Part shown: piece by piece, positions 16,741 through 26,233 of the stretch
Layout of the letters: each line of letters opens with the position of its first letter
Numbering within the stretch: position 1 is the stretch's first letter
Assembly (NCBI RefSeq): GCF_019024285.1
Contig: NZ_WMKZ01000006.1
Span: forward strand, 93,064-157,063
DNA from: Alkalihalobacterium elongatum
Lineage (GTDB): Bacteria > Bacillota > Bacilli > Bacillales > Bacillaceae_F
Direction: 5' to 3'
DNA: 64,000 bases
Position numbers and translations under genes: made by a program
The notes under the pieces: generated by a model
What the model saw: the letters and a program-made list of their open reading frames with translations, nothing else
Told to the model about the DNA's origin: nothing
Databases searched by the model: none

Positions 16741-17758
16741 CGATTCTCTCCACCTTTTTTTCTTGTAAAATATTAAATTGGTTATAAACCGTTCCGTTAG
16801 CTAACGCTTTTTGGGCTTCTGCTACACCTTCTTTAACAGAAGAAACTTTATTGGCAATATACAAGCCTGCTCCTGCATTAAAAGCAACAATATTTCGAGC
16901 TGCCTCATTCTTACCGTTTTGGAAAACGTTTAAGATCATATTTGCACTTTCTAAAGGTGTATTTACTTGGATATCGCTTAAAGGACCTCTTGGTAATGAA
17001 ACATCTTCTGGGGTAAGAACATATTTTGTTATTTCCCCATGGTTCAATTCCGTTACAAATGTATTCGTACTAATTGAAATTTCATCTAAGCCTTCTGCCC
17101 CTGTTACGAGCATCGCTCTTTTAACACCCAACTCTCTTAGTGTCTGCGCCATTAGTTCACCGTACTTTTCATCAAAGACGCCTATTAATTGAGCTTCTGC
17201 GTTTGCAGGGTTTGTTAATGGACCTAATAAGTTAAAGATAGATCTGAAGCCTAATTCCTTTCTAGGGGTTGCAACGTTTTTCATCGCGACATGATAAAGA
17301 GGTGCAAATAAGAAACTCATTTTCTTTTGTTCAAGTACATGGGCAGCTTCTTCAGGTGTCGTTTGAATTTCTATATTCAAATGTTCTAATACATCAGCAC
17401 TGCCACTATTTGAAGAAACTGATCGATTACCATGCTTTGCTACAATTACACCTAGCGAGGACAATACAATTGCTGTAGCTGTTGAAATGTTAAATGTTTT
17501 GGCGTGGTCGCCTCCTGTACCACATGTGTCGATTACACCTTTCTCATTGTGCGGAATCGATATAGCATGCTCTTTCATTGACTTTGCAAAACCGACCATT
17601 TCCTCTAAAGTCTCTCCACGAAACCTCAATAATGTTAGCAAGCTAGCAATTTGACTATGAGTCGCTGCGCCTGTCATAATCTCATCCATTACTGATTTTG
17701 CTTCTTGCTCTGTTAAATGTTCCCCACGAATACATTTTTGCAAAATGTCTTTAAACAT
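16733..17758 (-). CDS. trpD: Anthranilate phosphoribosyltransferase
   Basis: Transfers phosphoribose from PRPP to anthranilate. The 341-residue protein has the PRPP-binding signature DTCGTGGD (near residue 79) and KHGNRSVSS, plus the NPA and GAEGLDEIS stretches of the family. ATG at 17758 is preferred over a TTG two codons earlier because GGAGG is spaced 9 nt from it. Overlaps the end of trpE by 8 bp. It has no glutamine amidotransferase domain; no trpG lies in this operon, as expected for Bacillus, where the subunit is shared with folate synthesis elsewhere. Confidence 0.97.
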   Translation of the reverse strand: MFKDILQKCIRGEHLTEQEAKSVMDEIMTGAATHSQIASLLTLLRFRGETLEEMVGFAKSMKEHAISIPHNEKGVIDTCGTGGDHAKTFNISTATAIVLSSLGVIVAKHGNRSVSSNSGSADVLEHLNIEIQTTPEEAAHVLEQKKMSFLFAPLYHVAMKNVATPRKELGFRSIFNLLGPLTNPANAEAQLIGVFDEKYGELMAQTLRELGVKRAMLVTGAEGLDEISISTNTFVTELNHGEITKYVLTPEDVSLPRGPLSDIQVNTPLESANMILNVFQNGKNEAARNIVAFNAGAGLYIANKVSSVKEGVAEAQKALANGTVYNQFNILQEKKVERIDA

Positions 17759-19265
17759 TGCCAATCGCCTCCTCCGCGTTTTTCTTAACCATTGCCTCCG
17801 CTAATTGAACAGCATGTAAAAGTGCTTTTGCTTTATTTCTCGTTTCTTCATATTCATTTTCTGGTATAGAATCTGCAACGATGCCAGCACCTGCTTGCAC
17901 ATAAGCTTTATTGTTTTTAACAACTAATGTCCGTATTGCGATACAAGAGTCGATATTCCCGTCAAAACCGAAGTAACCAATTGCACCTGCATATATGCCT
18001 CGTTCTGTTGGTTCGATCTCTTTTAAAATTTCCATCGCTCTAATTTTCGGTGCTCCAGACACCGTTCCAGCAGGAAATGATGAAGAAAATGCTCGTAAAG
18101 GATGGATGCCTTCTTGTAACCTACCTGTCACTTTAGAGATAATGTGCATGACGTGTGAGAAATTTCCTACCTCAAGTAAAACTGGTGTCTCAACTGACCC
18201 GTATTTAGCCACACGACCAATATCATTTCGCGCAAGGTCCACAAGCATATAGTGTTCTGCACGTTCTTTTTCATCGTCTAATAAATCTTCAGCAAGCGCT
18301 TGATCTTCCTCTACCGACTTTCCACGAGGCCTCGTTCCTGCAATTGGATGAATTTCAATGTGTCCGTCTTGAATTTGTACAAGTCGTTCTGGAGAACTAC
18401 CAATAATTTCGTTCTCACCAATTTTTATATAAAACAAGTAAGGAGAAGGGTTTACCATACTTAATACACGATAAATATCCAAACCACTCACATTAATATC
18501 TACTTCAAATCTTTGGGACAAAACAGCTTGAAACACATCTCCAGCTCGAATATATTCTTTAATCCTCTCAACATCTGAAAGAAATTGTTCTTTTTTATAA
18601 TTAGAACGAACCTTATCAAACGATACATCGACTTTATACGTCGGTGGTGGTAATACTCGTTTGTCTCTAGAGCTTTCCATCATTTGTGAGACAACATTTT
18701 TCATCGTTTGCACGGTTTTATTGTATATCCTTTCGTTTTCTTCCTCAGTTCGGCCTGAACGTGGAAGAGAAATTAAATACATTTCTTTTTTCTGATGATC
18801 ATAGGCAATGACAAGTTCACAAAACATAAAGTGAATCGTCTCTTTACTAGAGTCCGTTTCGGCAAGCACTCTCTCAAATTGCTCGACAGCATCATACGAT
18901 ACATATCCGACCATACCGCTATGAAATGGAATCGGAAGCTTGATCGGTTTAACATCGACATACTGAGTCGCGTAGTCAAATGCTAATTGAAAAGAAGAGG
19001 TTGTATGAATGGTCGTGTCCTGTTCTTTAATATTAAACTCTTCACCTTTATTACTTAAAAACAACTTAGGATACAAACCGATAAATGAAAACCTTGACCA
19101 TGGAGACTGTTCACCCTTACTTTCGAGTAAGTATACAGCATCCTGCTCTAACTGACGAAAAATTTGAATGGGTGTTAACGTATCAGCAAATAGATGACTT
19201 ATAATGGGGACTGTTTTAAATTGGTTGGCATCTTCTAAGTAAGATGCTAATGAAGTATTTAACAT
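17751..19265 (-). CDS. trpE: Anthranilate synthase component I
   Basis: First committed step of tryptophan synthesis: chorismate plus ammonia (from a separate glutamine amidotransferase) to anthranilate. The 504-residue protein has the tryptophan-binding YLLES motif near residue 45, showing that feedback inhibition is likely kept. It also has the chorismate-site motifs GSSPERLV, AGTRPRG and GTVSGAPKIRAME. ATG at 19265 is chosen because AAGGAG is 8 nt upstream; a GTG three codons earlier lies within that site. First gene of trpEDCFBA. Expression should be controlled by TRAP through the leader at 19275-19656. Confidence 0.97.
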   Translation of the reverse strand: MLNTSLASYLEDANQFKTVPIISHLFADTLTPIQIFRQLEQDAVYLLESKGEQSPWSRFSFIGLYPKLFLSNKGEEFNIKEQDTTIHTTSSFQLAFDYATQYVDVKPIKLPIPFHSGMVGYVSYDAVEQFERVLAETDSSKETIHFMFCELVIAYDHQKKEMYLISLPRSGRTEEENERIYNKTVQTMKNVVSQMMESSRDKRVLPPPTYKVDVSFDKVRSNYKKEQFLSDVERIKEYIRAGDVFQAVLSQRFEVDINVSGLDIYRVLSMVNPSPYLFYIKIGENEIIGSSPERLVQIQDGHIEIHPIAGTRPRGKSVEEDQALAEDLLDDEKERAEHYMLVDLARNDIGRVAKYGSVETPVLLEVGNFSHVMHIISKVTGRLQEGIHPLRAFSSSFPAGTVSGAPKIRAMEILKEIEPTERGIYAGAIGYFGFDGNIDSCIAIRTLVVKNNKAYVQAGAGIVADSIPENEYEETRNKAKALLHAVQLAEAMVKKNAEEAIGNV

Positions 19266-19397
19266 CGTTTTCACTCCTTATATCGGTGAGTGAAAATGAA
19301 TGTGAGAAGTTTAGGCGGAGAAGTAGGGCCTGTTAATTTGTACTGTCTAATTATTTAAATTCTCAGCAGTATTAATTAACAAAACCAAATATAAAAA

Positions 19398-19509
19398 GCT
19401 GACCCAATAGTGCCAAGTTCCTCATAGTTATAAGAAATAAATATGCTATTTAAATAGACAGCATATTTATTTCTTATATAAGGATCTGACACTCTACACT
19501 AGAGTCAGC
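19398..19509 (-). repeat. Structured repeat element inside the trp leader
   Basis: A 112-bp element bracketed by GCTGAC and GTCAGC. On the minus strand it begins GGCTGACTCTAG, has a short hairpin (CTGACTCTA/TAGAGTGTCAG with a 2-nt bulge), then a perfect 19-bp stem (19429-19447 with 19460-19478, 12-nt loop). It closes with GTCAGC followed by TTTTTATATTT. It sits between the TRAP site and trpE, so the folded transcript would look like a composite terminator. It shares boxes with the element at 13166-13283. Confidence 0.65.
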
Positions 19510-19532
19510 CGAATCATTAATAAACATATTAA

Positions 19533-19656
19533 CTCTGCTCAGCTCTACTCAACTATTCATTCTCATCTCTGCTCTACTCATATCTAAACTTATCTAAAAA
19601 ACTTTATCTAAAAATTACTTTAAACTATCTAATCTAAATAACTCTAATCTCAACTA
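19533..19656 (-). promoter_or_regulatory. TRAP-binding site in the trpE leader (18 GAG/TAG triplets)
   Basis: In the sense of transcription the leader carries 18 GAG or TAG triplets. Nine of them (19533-19579) are arranged in two blocks of four and five with exact 2-nt spacers, a 6-nt gap between the blocks, as bound by the 11-mer TRAP ring. The 5' part (19584-19656) has more TAG triplets with irregular spacing. The gene for TRAP itself (mtrB) is at 29430-29648. A TTAATA/TATTAA mini-hairpin follows at about 19515-19532. Confidence 0.9.
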
Positions 19657-19661
19657 CCATA

Positions 19662-19691
19662 ATCTTACCTTGAGTCTTCTTTATTTGTCAA
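19662..19691 (-). promoter_or_regulatory. trp operon promoter within the 3' end of aroH
   Basis: Perfect TTGACA (19686-19691) overlapping the last codons of aroH, an 18-bp spacer and TAAGAT (19662-19667). The predicted start near 19655 puts the first TRAP triplet at the very beginning of the RNA. Confidence 0.65.
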
Positions 19692-20048
19692 TTGTAAATC
19701 TGGTCGAAGTGAAACAGCATTCTCTAAATAAATATGCTCAACTTCACTTTGTGGTACATCTGTTTCAGCAGTTATCATCACTCTAATACACATTGGTAAA
19801 CTATTTGGCACTGGAACTTCTAATGCACACATAATCGGTACAAACTTCCATCCCTCAAAGCGTCGCAATGCTTTAGCTGGAAACGTTGCAGTTAAATCAT
19901 GTGTGACGGTCACGATAATTTGGGCTACATCTTCTGGTTTAATTTCATTTTTCGAAATCAATTGCTCCAACAATTTTTCGGTTGCATCCAAAATTACCTC
20001 TTCTTCATTTACCTCAACCGTTGTTGCGCCACGAATTCCTCTAATCAT
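19665..20048 (-). CDS. aroH: Monofunctional chorismate mutase, AroH type
   Basis: Converts chorismate to prephenate for tyrosine and phenylalanine synthesis. The 127-residue protein belongs to the trimeric BsCM fold: the active-site Arg in IRGIRGATT, the Glu in MCALEVP and the Arg in MCIRVMI correspond to Arg7, Glu78 and Arg90 of the B. subtilis enzyme. ATG follows GGGGGAG. Two bases separate it from aroB. Its last 30 bases carry the -35 region of the trp promoter, a compact arrangement in which gene end and promoter share sequence. Confidence 0.96.
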   Translation of the reverse strand: MIRGIRGATTVEVNEEEVILDATEKLLEQLISKNEIKPEDVAQIIVTVTHDLTATFPAKALRRFEGWKFVPIMCALEVPVPNSLPMCIRVMITAETDVPQSEVEHIYLENAVSLRPDLQLTNKEDSR

Positions 20049-20050
20049 TT

Positions 20051-21139
20051 CTACTCCCCCTTAATAGACTTTAAGAGCAGCTCTTTGATCGGCTCTTCAT
20101 CAACACTAACAACCTCTACTCTCCCTAGTTCTTTCATAAGGACCATTCGGATAATACCTTTTTGGGCCTTTTTATCTTTTTTCATTGTATGTAGCAATTG
20201 ATCAGCATCTAAATGGTCAGGTATTTCTGTCTTATACCCTAACTTCGTTAGCCACGCTTTCACTTGATCAACTGGTAAAGAAATATCAAATTGTTGTTCA
20301 CTTAAGCGCATCGCAAAAATCATACCAACAGCCACAGCTTCACCGTGGGTCATTTTACCATAACCTAATTCCTTTTCAATAGCGTGGCCTAAAGTATGAC
20401 CAAAATTTAAGATCGCACGAATACCTGTTTCTTTTTCGTCTTCACTAACAACCGAAGCTTTTACAGCAATTGAACGTAAAAGGAGCTGTTCGGCTAATTC
20501 TCCTTTAATGGCTGTAAAATCATCTATATTTTCTTGTAACCATTGATAAAACGTAACGTCCCAAATTAATGAATGTTTAATTGCTTCAGCAAATCCAGAT
20601 CGCCATTCATGTAACGGAAGACTTTGAAACACTTGTGGATCATACACAACTGCTTCGGGTTGGTGAAAAGCACCAACCATATTCTTTCCTAATGGATGGT
20701 TAATTCCAACTTTACCACCTACACTGCTATCGTGAGCTAATAAAGTTGTAGGTACTTGAATAAATGGTATCCCACGCATATAGGTTGCGGCTACAAACCC
20801 CGCAAGATCACCAATAACTCCACCACCTAGAGCAATAATAAGTGAATGGCGATCAAGACCTTTTTCTAATGCATACGTTTGTAAATCATAGTATTGCTGA
20901 AATGATTTCGACTGTTCACCAGAAGGGACGACATACTCAAAGATTTCAAACTGATTTCCTAATCCGTCTTTTACATCTTGTAAATACAACGGAGCAACTT
21001 GGTCGTCTGTAATAATCAGGACAGACGACACTTTTTGCTGCAATGAGTCTGGTACGTATTCTGACAATTTAAATCGAATACCTTCACCAACCCATACAGA
21101 GTATTTTTTAGAAGATGTATTTATTTGTAATTGTTCCAT
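20051..21139 (-). CDS. aroB: 3-dehydroquinate synthase
   Basis: Second step of the shikimate pathway; NAD-dependent ring closure of DAHP. 362 residues. Visible are the NAD-binding GGGVIGDLAGF near residue 105, the VPTTLLAHDSSVGGKVGI substrate/metal segment, and zinc ligands in ILNFGHTLGHAIE (His) and MTHGEAV. The ATG overlaps the aroC stop by one base (TAATG). Middle gene of aroC-aroB-aroH. Confidence 0.97.
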   Translation of the reverse strand: MEQLQINTSSKKYSVWVGEGIRFKLSEYVPDSLQQKVSSVLIITDDQVAPLYLQDVKDGLGNQFEIFEYVVPSGEQSKSFQQYYDLQTYALEKGLDRHSLIIALGGGVIGDLAGFVAATYMRGIPFIQVPTTLLAHDSSVGGKVGINHPLGKNMVGAFHQPEAVVYDPQVFQSLPLHEWRSGFAEAIKHSLIWDVTFYQWLQENIDDFTAIKGELAEQLLLRSIAVKASVVSEDEKETGIRAILNFGHTLGHAIEKELGYGKMTHGEAVAVGMIFAMRLSEQQFDISLPVDQVKAWLTKLGYKTEIPDHLDADQLLHTMKKDKKAQKGIIRMVLMKELGRVEVVSVDEEPIKELLLKSIKGE

Positions 21140-22311
21140 TAGAACAACCTCGCTCGTTCTTCGTGGCGTTCAATATTCTCCTTAATTTCATCTACACGAT
21201 CACTGCCGAATTTTTCTAGAAGAGCATTAGCAATTTCCCAAGCCACAACAGCTTCCGCAACGACCGATGCAGCTGGAACTGCACAGCTATCCGAACGCTC
21301 AATACTCGCAGCAAAAGGTTCCTTCGTATCAATATCGACACTTTGAAGAGGCTTATATAAAGTTGGAATAGGTTTCATTACTCCACGGACGACAATCGGC
21401 ATTCCATTTGTCATTCCGCCTTCTAACCCGCCAAGGTTGTTCGTTTTACGAGTATAGCCATTTTCTTCATCCCATAAGATTTCATCATGGACTTGGCTAC
21501 CTGGTTTTCTAGCAGCTTCAAAACCAACCCCAATTTCAACACCTTTAAAAGCATTTATACTCATAATGGCTGCTGCCAGTTTTCCATCCAATTTTCGATC
21601 GTAATGAACATGGCTTCCCAGACCAATTGGAACACCTTCTATAACTACTTCAACTATACCACCGATTGAATCTCCATCTTTTTTTGCGTCATCAATAGCT
21701 TTCATCATTTTCGGTGTCGCTTCCTCATCTAAACAACGAACAGGAGATGCTTCAGAGCGTTCTTGTAAATCGTTCATAGACGAATAAGACGTATGTTCTG
21801 CTTTCACGCCACCTATTTCAAGGACGTGACCACCAACCTCTATCCCAAAAGTTTTAAGTATTTTCTTCGCTACAGCTCCTGCAGCTACACGAACAGTCGT
21901 TTCACGTGCCGAGGAACGTTCTAAAATATTTCTCATATCACGATGACCATATTTAATAGCACCATTAAGATCGGCATGACCTGGTCTTGGACGAGTCACT
22001 TTGCGTTTCATTTCTTTTTCTTCTTCTTCTGTTAATGGTTCTGCACCCATTATTTTCGTCCAGTTTTTCCAGTCGTTGTTTTCGACGACGAGGGTTATTG
22101 GCGCGCCTGTCGTTTTTCCATGGCGAACCCCACTTAATATCTCAACAACGTCTTTTTCAATTTGCATTCTTCGTCCTCGCCCATGTCCACCTTGTCTACG
22201 AGCTAAATCGAAGTTAATATCTTCAGGTAATAAATCTAGATGAGCGGGAACACCTTCGATAATGGTAGTCAACTGCGGCCCATGTGACTCTCCTGCTGTA
22301 AGGTATCTCAT
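21139..22311 (-). CDS. aroC: Chorismate synthase
   Basis: Last step to chorismate: FMN-dependent loss of phosphate from EPSP (called aroF in B. subtilis). 390 residues beginning [13 protein letters not shown], with the [20 protein letters not shown] motif, the SARETT signature near residue 130 and the C-terminal [19 protein letters not shown] region. First gene of aroC-aroB-aroH. Its product supplies TrpE and AroH and also MqnA, encoded about 4 kb upstream. The 226-bp gap up to cheR is AT-rich and shows no clear terminator. Confidence 0.98.
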   Translation of the reverse strand: MRYLTAGESHGPQLTTIIEGVPAHLDLLPEDINFDLARRQGGHGRGRRMQIEKDVVEILSGVRHGKTTGAPITLVVENNDWKNWTKIMGAEPLTEEEEKEMKRKVTRPRPGHADLNGAIKYGHRDMRNILERSSARETTVRVAAGAVAKKILKTFGIEVGGHVLEIGGVKAEHTSYSSMNDLQERSEASPVRCLDEEATPKMMKAIDDAKKDGDSIGGIVEVVIEGVPIGLGSHVHYDRKLDGKLAAAIMSINAFKGVEIGVGFEAARKPGSQVHDEILWDEENGYTRKTNNLGGLEGGMTNGMPIVVRGVMKPIPTLYKPLQSVDIDTKEPFAASIERSDSCAVPAASVVAEAVVAWEIANALLEKFGSDRVDEIKENIERHEERARLF

Positions 22312-22562
22312 ATCTTACTCCTCCTCCAACCTATTCTCTCTTTAGCGCTTTTATGCACTAAATTATATCATAAGTTTATTTTTTTGTCTTTTTAATTTTT
22401 TAAATCGCTGTTATTGTTGAGTGTGGATTTATACTCATTAGTGAAAATTTGAATGAATTTAATATTACATCTTTTTAAGACTAGCTTTAATATTAGAAGT
22501 TTCAGTTTATCAGAAAATTTTTAAAAGATAAAGATTGACTTCAACTATGTATATCATATTAA

Positions 22563-23363
<801 letters not shown>

Positions 23364-23499
23364 TTATTTATTACTTTTTATCATAGTTTTACGCATATAA
23401 CTACCAAAAATTATAAGAACGTTTTTATATCATAATGGGGGTATATTGCTCTCCTATCAAGCTGGAGATATGATGGGGAATGGAAGAGGTAGAAAAAAG

Positions 23500-23528
23500 A
23501 AAAGGCATCTAATGCTTAGACGCCTTTT
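23500..23528 (-). terminator. Terminator of ndk
   Basis: AAAAGGCATCTAA / TTAGACGCCTTTT stem of 13 positions with one non-Watson-Crick pair and a 3-nt loop; followed on the minus strand by CTTTTTT. Directly after the ndk stop. Confidence 0.88.
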
Positions 23529-23537
23529 CCACTATAA

Positions 23538-23981
23538 TTAAACCCACTTACTAATTGTTTTATCGTATGTGTTTAATTCTTCCTCTTTAAAGAAGATACC
23601 GATTTCACGAACTGCGCTCTCTGGAGAGTCTGAACCATGAATAACGTTCATTGCAACTTGTGCAGCAAAATCACCACGGATAGTACCAGGTGCAGCGTCT
23701 GCAGGGTTAGTAGCACCCATCATCGTACGTGCAGTCGAAATAACTTTTTCCCCTTCCCAAACCATTGCAAATACTGGTCCAGAAGTAATGAAATCAACTA
23801 ACTCACCAAAGAAAGGACGCTCTTTATGCTCAGCGTAATGAGTTTCAGCAAGATCTTTTGTAACCGTCATCAATTTTGCACCTACTAAATTAAAACCTTT
23901 CTTTTCAAAGCGAGAAACGATTTCTCCCACTAAGTTACGTTGAACTCCATCTGGTTTAACCATTAAAAACGTTCTTTCCAT
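23538..23981 (-). CDS. ndk: Nucleoside diphosphate kinase
   Basis: Balances nucleoside triphosphate pools by transferring the gamma-phosphate through a histidine. 147 residues, typical length. The N-terminal [15 protein letters not shown] motif and the active-site [12 protein letters not shown] (catalytic His near residue 114) are present. ATG at 23981. Separate from the hepT operon by 400 bp with a terminator and a repeat, and followed by its own terminator, so it is probably monocistronic. Confidence 0.98.
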   Translation of the reverse strand: MERTFLMVKPDGVQRNLVGEIVSRFEKKGFNLVGAKLMTVTKDLAETHYAEHKERPFFGELVDFITSGPVFAMVWEGEKVISTARTMMGATNPADAAPGTIRGDFAAQVAMNVIHGSDSPESAVREIGIFFKEEELNTYDKTISKWV

Positions 23982-24123
23982 TATAAAACCCTACCTCTCA
24001 TTTTTCATGTTATGTACAAGCCTTTTCGATTATATCAAATTTGGACGAATTATACAATAAAGTGAAACATTATAGAAGAATTATAATATATAGACAAATA
24101 ACCCTTTAATACTTTAAATGAGA

Positions 24124-24162
24124 AATGGTGCCAGGCACCTTTTTGAGGTACCTGGCACCATT
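24124..24162. repeat. GGTGCCAGGCACC-type long inverted repeat (copy 1)
   Basis: 17-bp arms with one mismatch: AATGGTGCCAGGCACCT at 24124-24140 and AGGTACCTGGCACCATT at 24146-24162. Same core as the copy at 30425-30470. No coding sequence. The remaining hepT-ndk gap is AT-rich, with only the hepT terminator recognised. Confidence 0.8.
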
Positions 24163-24313
24163 GACGACACCATTGTATAAAGATTACTTCATAAATTCCG
24201 ATTTGTAGAGCTTCTGATATTCTTTATTTCATATTCTATATCCGTAACAAATTTAAATACAACTAGTAAATGTCACAATGAAAGAAGACGCTTAGAAAAA
24301 TAGAAACAAAAAA

Positions 24314-24344
24314 ACGCATGAGTATTCGTCAGAACACCATGCGT
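24314..24344 (-). terminator. Terminator of the hep/mqn operon
   Basis: ACGCATG (24314-24320) and CATGCGT (24338-24344), 17-nt loop, followed on the minus strand by TTTTTTTG. Confidence 0.8.
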
Positions 24345-24388
24345 AACTTTTCAATTTAATATTTCTATTTAAACAAGCAAAAGTTTTA

Positions 24389-25360
24389 TTAGAACTTTCG
24401 TTTTCCTATGTATCTTGCAATTTCAAGTAAATACTTTTTAGCATCAATGTCTGGGAGATCCTTTAAACACTCAAATGCTTTTTCTAAATATTTATCACTT
24501 ATTTGAAGAGAAAATTCAATACCGCCTGAATTCTTAATAGCGTCTATTACTTTTTCTATATCTAATTTATCAGCATATGGATCATCGAGAGTTTCCATAA
24601 TTATCCTTTTAATTTCAGGATCCTTGTCCATTGCAAACAATGCAGGTAATGTTACGTTTCCTTGAAGTAGATCACTACCAGCAGGTTTCCCTAACTGCTT
24701 TTCTGTTCCAATGAAGTCTAAGACATCATCCGTAATTTGGAAGCTCATCCCGACAAAATATCCAAAATAGTAAAGTCGTTTTTGAATATGTAATGGTGCA
24801 TTGGCTGCAATAGCTCCTAATTCACAACTTACTGCAATTAATAGTGCCGTTTTTCTTTTTATTCGTCGTAAGTAATTTTTAAAATTTTGATTCCAATTGT
24901 ATTGATCACGGATTTGTTCTACTTCACCAATACACATCTCCAACATCGCATAAGAGAGAATTTGATGAATCCTTGGATTTTCAAAAAAAGTGACTAGCTC
25001 CTGTGCTCTCGCAAATATATAATCACCAGTATACATTGCGACACGGTTATCCCACTGTGCCTTTACGGTTCGTTTCCCTCGACGAGTCTTTGCGTCATCA
25101 ATTACGTCGTCATGAACTAATGACGCCATATGAATGAGTTCGAGTGGAACCGCAATATTTTTTAATGAATGAATATCATAATCACCAAATTTCCCCGCTA
25201 ACAAAACGAAGACAGGTCGTATTCTCTTCCCACCTGCTTTGAGTAGTTGAGTGGAAGCTTCACTTAGAGTCGCATGGTCTGCTTGAACTGTCGCTTCTAA
25301 TTCTTTTTCGATGATGTTAATATCCTTCTGTAATTTATAATAAACGTCTGCTAATTTCAT
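24389..25360 (-). CDS. hepT: Heptaprenyl diphosphate synthase component II
   Basis: Catalytic subunit of the two-component heptaprenyl diphosphate synthase that makes the C35 side chain of menaquinone-7. 323 residues with GGKRIRPVFVLL, the first Asp-rich motif DDVIDDAKTRRG and the second DDVLDF, both binding Mg-diphosphate. ATG at 25360 preferred, with AGGGTGG upstream; a GTG three codons earlier is possible. Needs HepS, encoded at the other end of the same operon; in B. subtilis hepS-menG-hepT are contiguous, whereas here three genes stand between menG and hepT. Confidence 0.96.
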   Translation of the reverse strand: MKLADVYYKLQKDINIIEKELEATVQADHATLSEASTQLLKAGGKRIRPVFVLLAGKFGDYDIHSLKNIAVPLELIHMASLVHDDVIDDAKTRRGKRTVKAQWDNRVAMYTGDYIFARAQELVTFFENPRIHQILSYAMLEMCIGEVEQIRDQYNWNQNFKNYLRRIKRKTALLIAVSCELGAIAANAPLHIQKRLYYFGYFVGMSFQITDDVLDFIGTEKQLGKPAGSDLLQGNVTLPALFAMDKDPEIKRIIMETLDDPYADKLDIEKVIDAIKNSGGIEFSLQISDKYLEKAFECLKDLPDIDAKKYLLEIARYIGKRKF

Positions 25361-25375
25361 TTCTTCCACCCTAAA

Positions 25376-26233
25376 CTACATGGAATGACTATGGTCAAAA
25401 GCACTCCATAATGAAATAGTTTGTACCTTCTTTTTTAAATATCCTAGTTCATAAGCTAGTTGATAATAATAATTTAATCCTTTTAGCATTTGATTATTTA
25501 AGTCGTACGATAATCCTTGGAAATATTGTTCCCAGAACAGGTTTGTTCCACCAAAGTTATTTTGAATACTTTTAATCATTGGTCGATATTTAATATCAAT
25601 GCTTTTCATTTTACTATTGATAAATTGTTCGTATAAAAACCCTAGCTTCTCCGTCTCAGTCTGGAGCACTTCATTTCTTACTGCAAATACTGCGTAAGTC
25701 ATAGGCAGACCAGTATGTTCATACCATAATTGTCCGATATCATACATATAAAAGTGATCGGATTTATTCCACACGGTTTTAATCGCATCATCTCCTATGA
25801 GGAGACACGCATCGTGTTTTTCAAGCATCGTTTCAAAATTTGGCTTCATAACTTCATAATCTACAGAAAACTCATAGAAACGTTCTAATATGATCTTAAG
25901 TAAATGTATAGTTGTTGCTGAACTTGATGTTAAAGCAATTGACTTCTCGTTCAATTCTTCAATCGGTACTTTTGAAAATAAGAACAATGACCCTACGCTA
26001 GAATAAGCAGACACCGATAGATTCGGTAAAAGTGTATAACGATCAAAATTTTCTCCATAGGCAAATGATGATATCCCACCTACATCAACTGCCCCGTTAG
26101 CCATACCACGGTTTAGTTCTGCTGGAATTTGTGGAACGAAACGACAATCTAGATTGTTTAATTTTTCACGATCTAGATAATAGAAAATAGGTAGTATATT
26201 CGTATACGAAATTTCCCCAATGATTAATGTCAC
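25376..26233 (-). CDS. mqnA: Chorismate dehydratase MqnA (futalosine pathway)
   Basis: First enzyme of the futalosine route to menaquinone: dehydrates chorismate to 3-[(1-carboxyvinyl)oxy]benzoate. The 285-residue protein has the periplasmic-binding-protein-like MqnA fold: IGEISYTNILPIFY at the N-terminus, SSSATTIHLLKIIL near residue 110, CLLIGDDAIK near residue 145 and YDIGQLWYEHTGLPM near 165. The GTG at 26233 is preferred: GGGGGG lies upstream and the codon overlaps the ubiX stop (GTGA). A TTG five codons earlier is the alternative. It lies in the hep operon and near aroC/aroB, matching its substrate. B. subtilis instead uses the classical men route. Confidence 0.92.
   Translation of the reverse strand: MTLIIGEISYTNILPIFYYLDREKLNNLDCRFVPQIPAELNRGMANGAVDVGGISSFAYGENFDRYTLLPNLSVSAYSSVGSLFLFSKVPIEELNEKSIALTSSSATTIHLLKIILERFYEFSVDYEVMKPNFETMLEKHDACLLIGDDAIKTVWNKSDHFYMYDIGQLWYEHTGLPMTYAVFAVRNEVLQTETEKLGFLYEQFINSKMKSIDIKYRPMIKSIQNNFGGTNLFWEQYFQGLSYDLNNQMLKGLNYYYQLAYELGYLKKKVQTISLWSAFDHSHSM

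Noticed and set aside
17751..19265. Apparent loss of the amidotransferase subunit gene (trpG) from the trp operon
   Set aside because: Bacillus normally shares this subunit with folate synthesis at another locus, so its absence here is expected.
19533..19656. Regularly spaced short repeats that could suggest a CRISPR-like or satellite array
   Set aside because: The unit is only a GAG/TAG triplet with 2-nt spacers in front of trpE, and mtrB is present; it is a TRAP-binding site.
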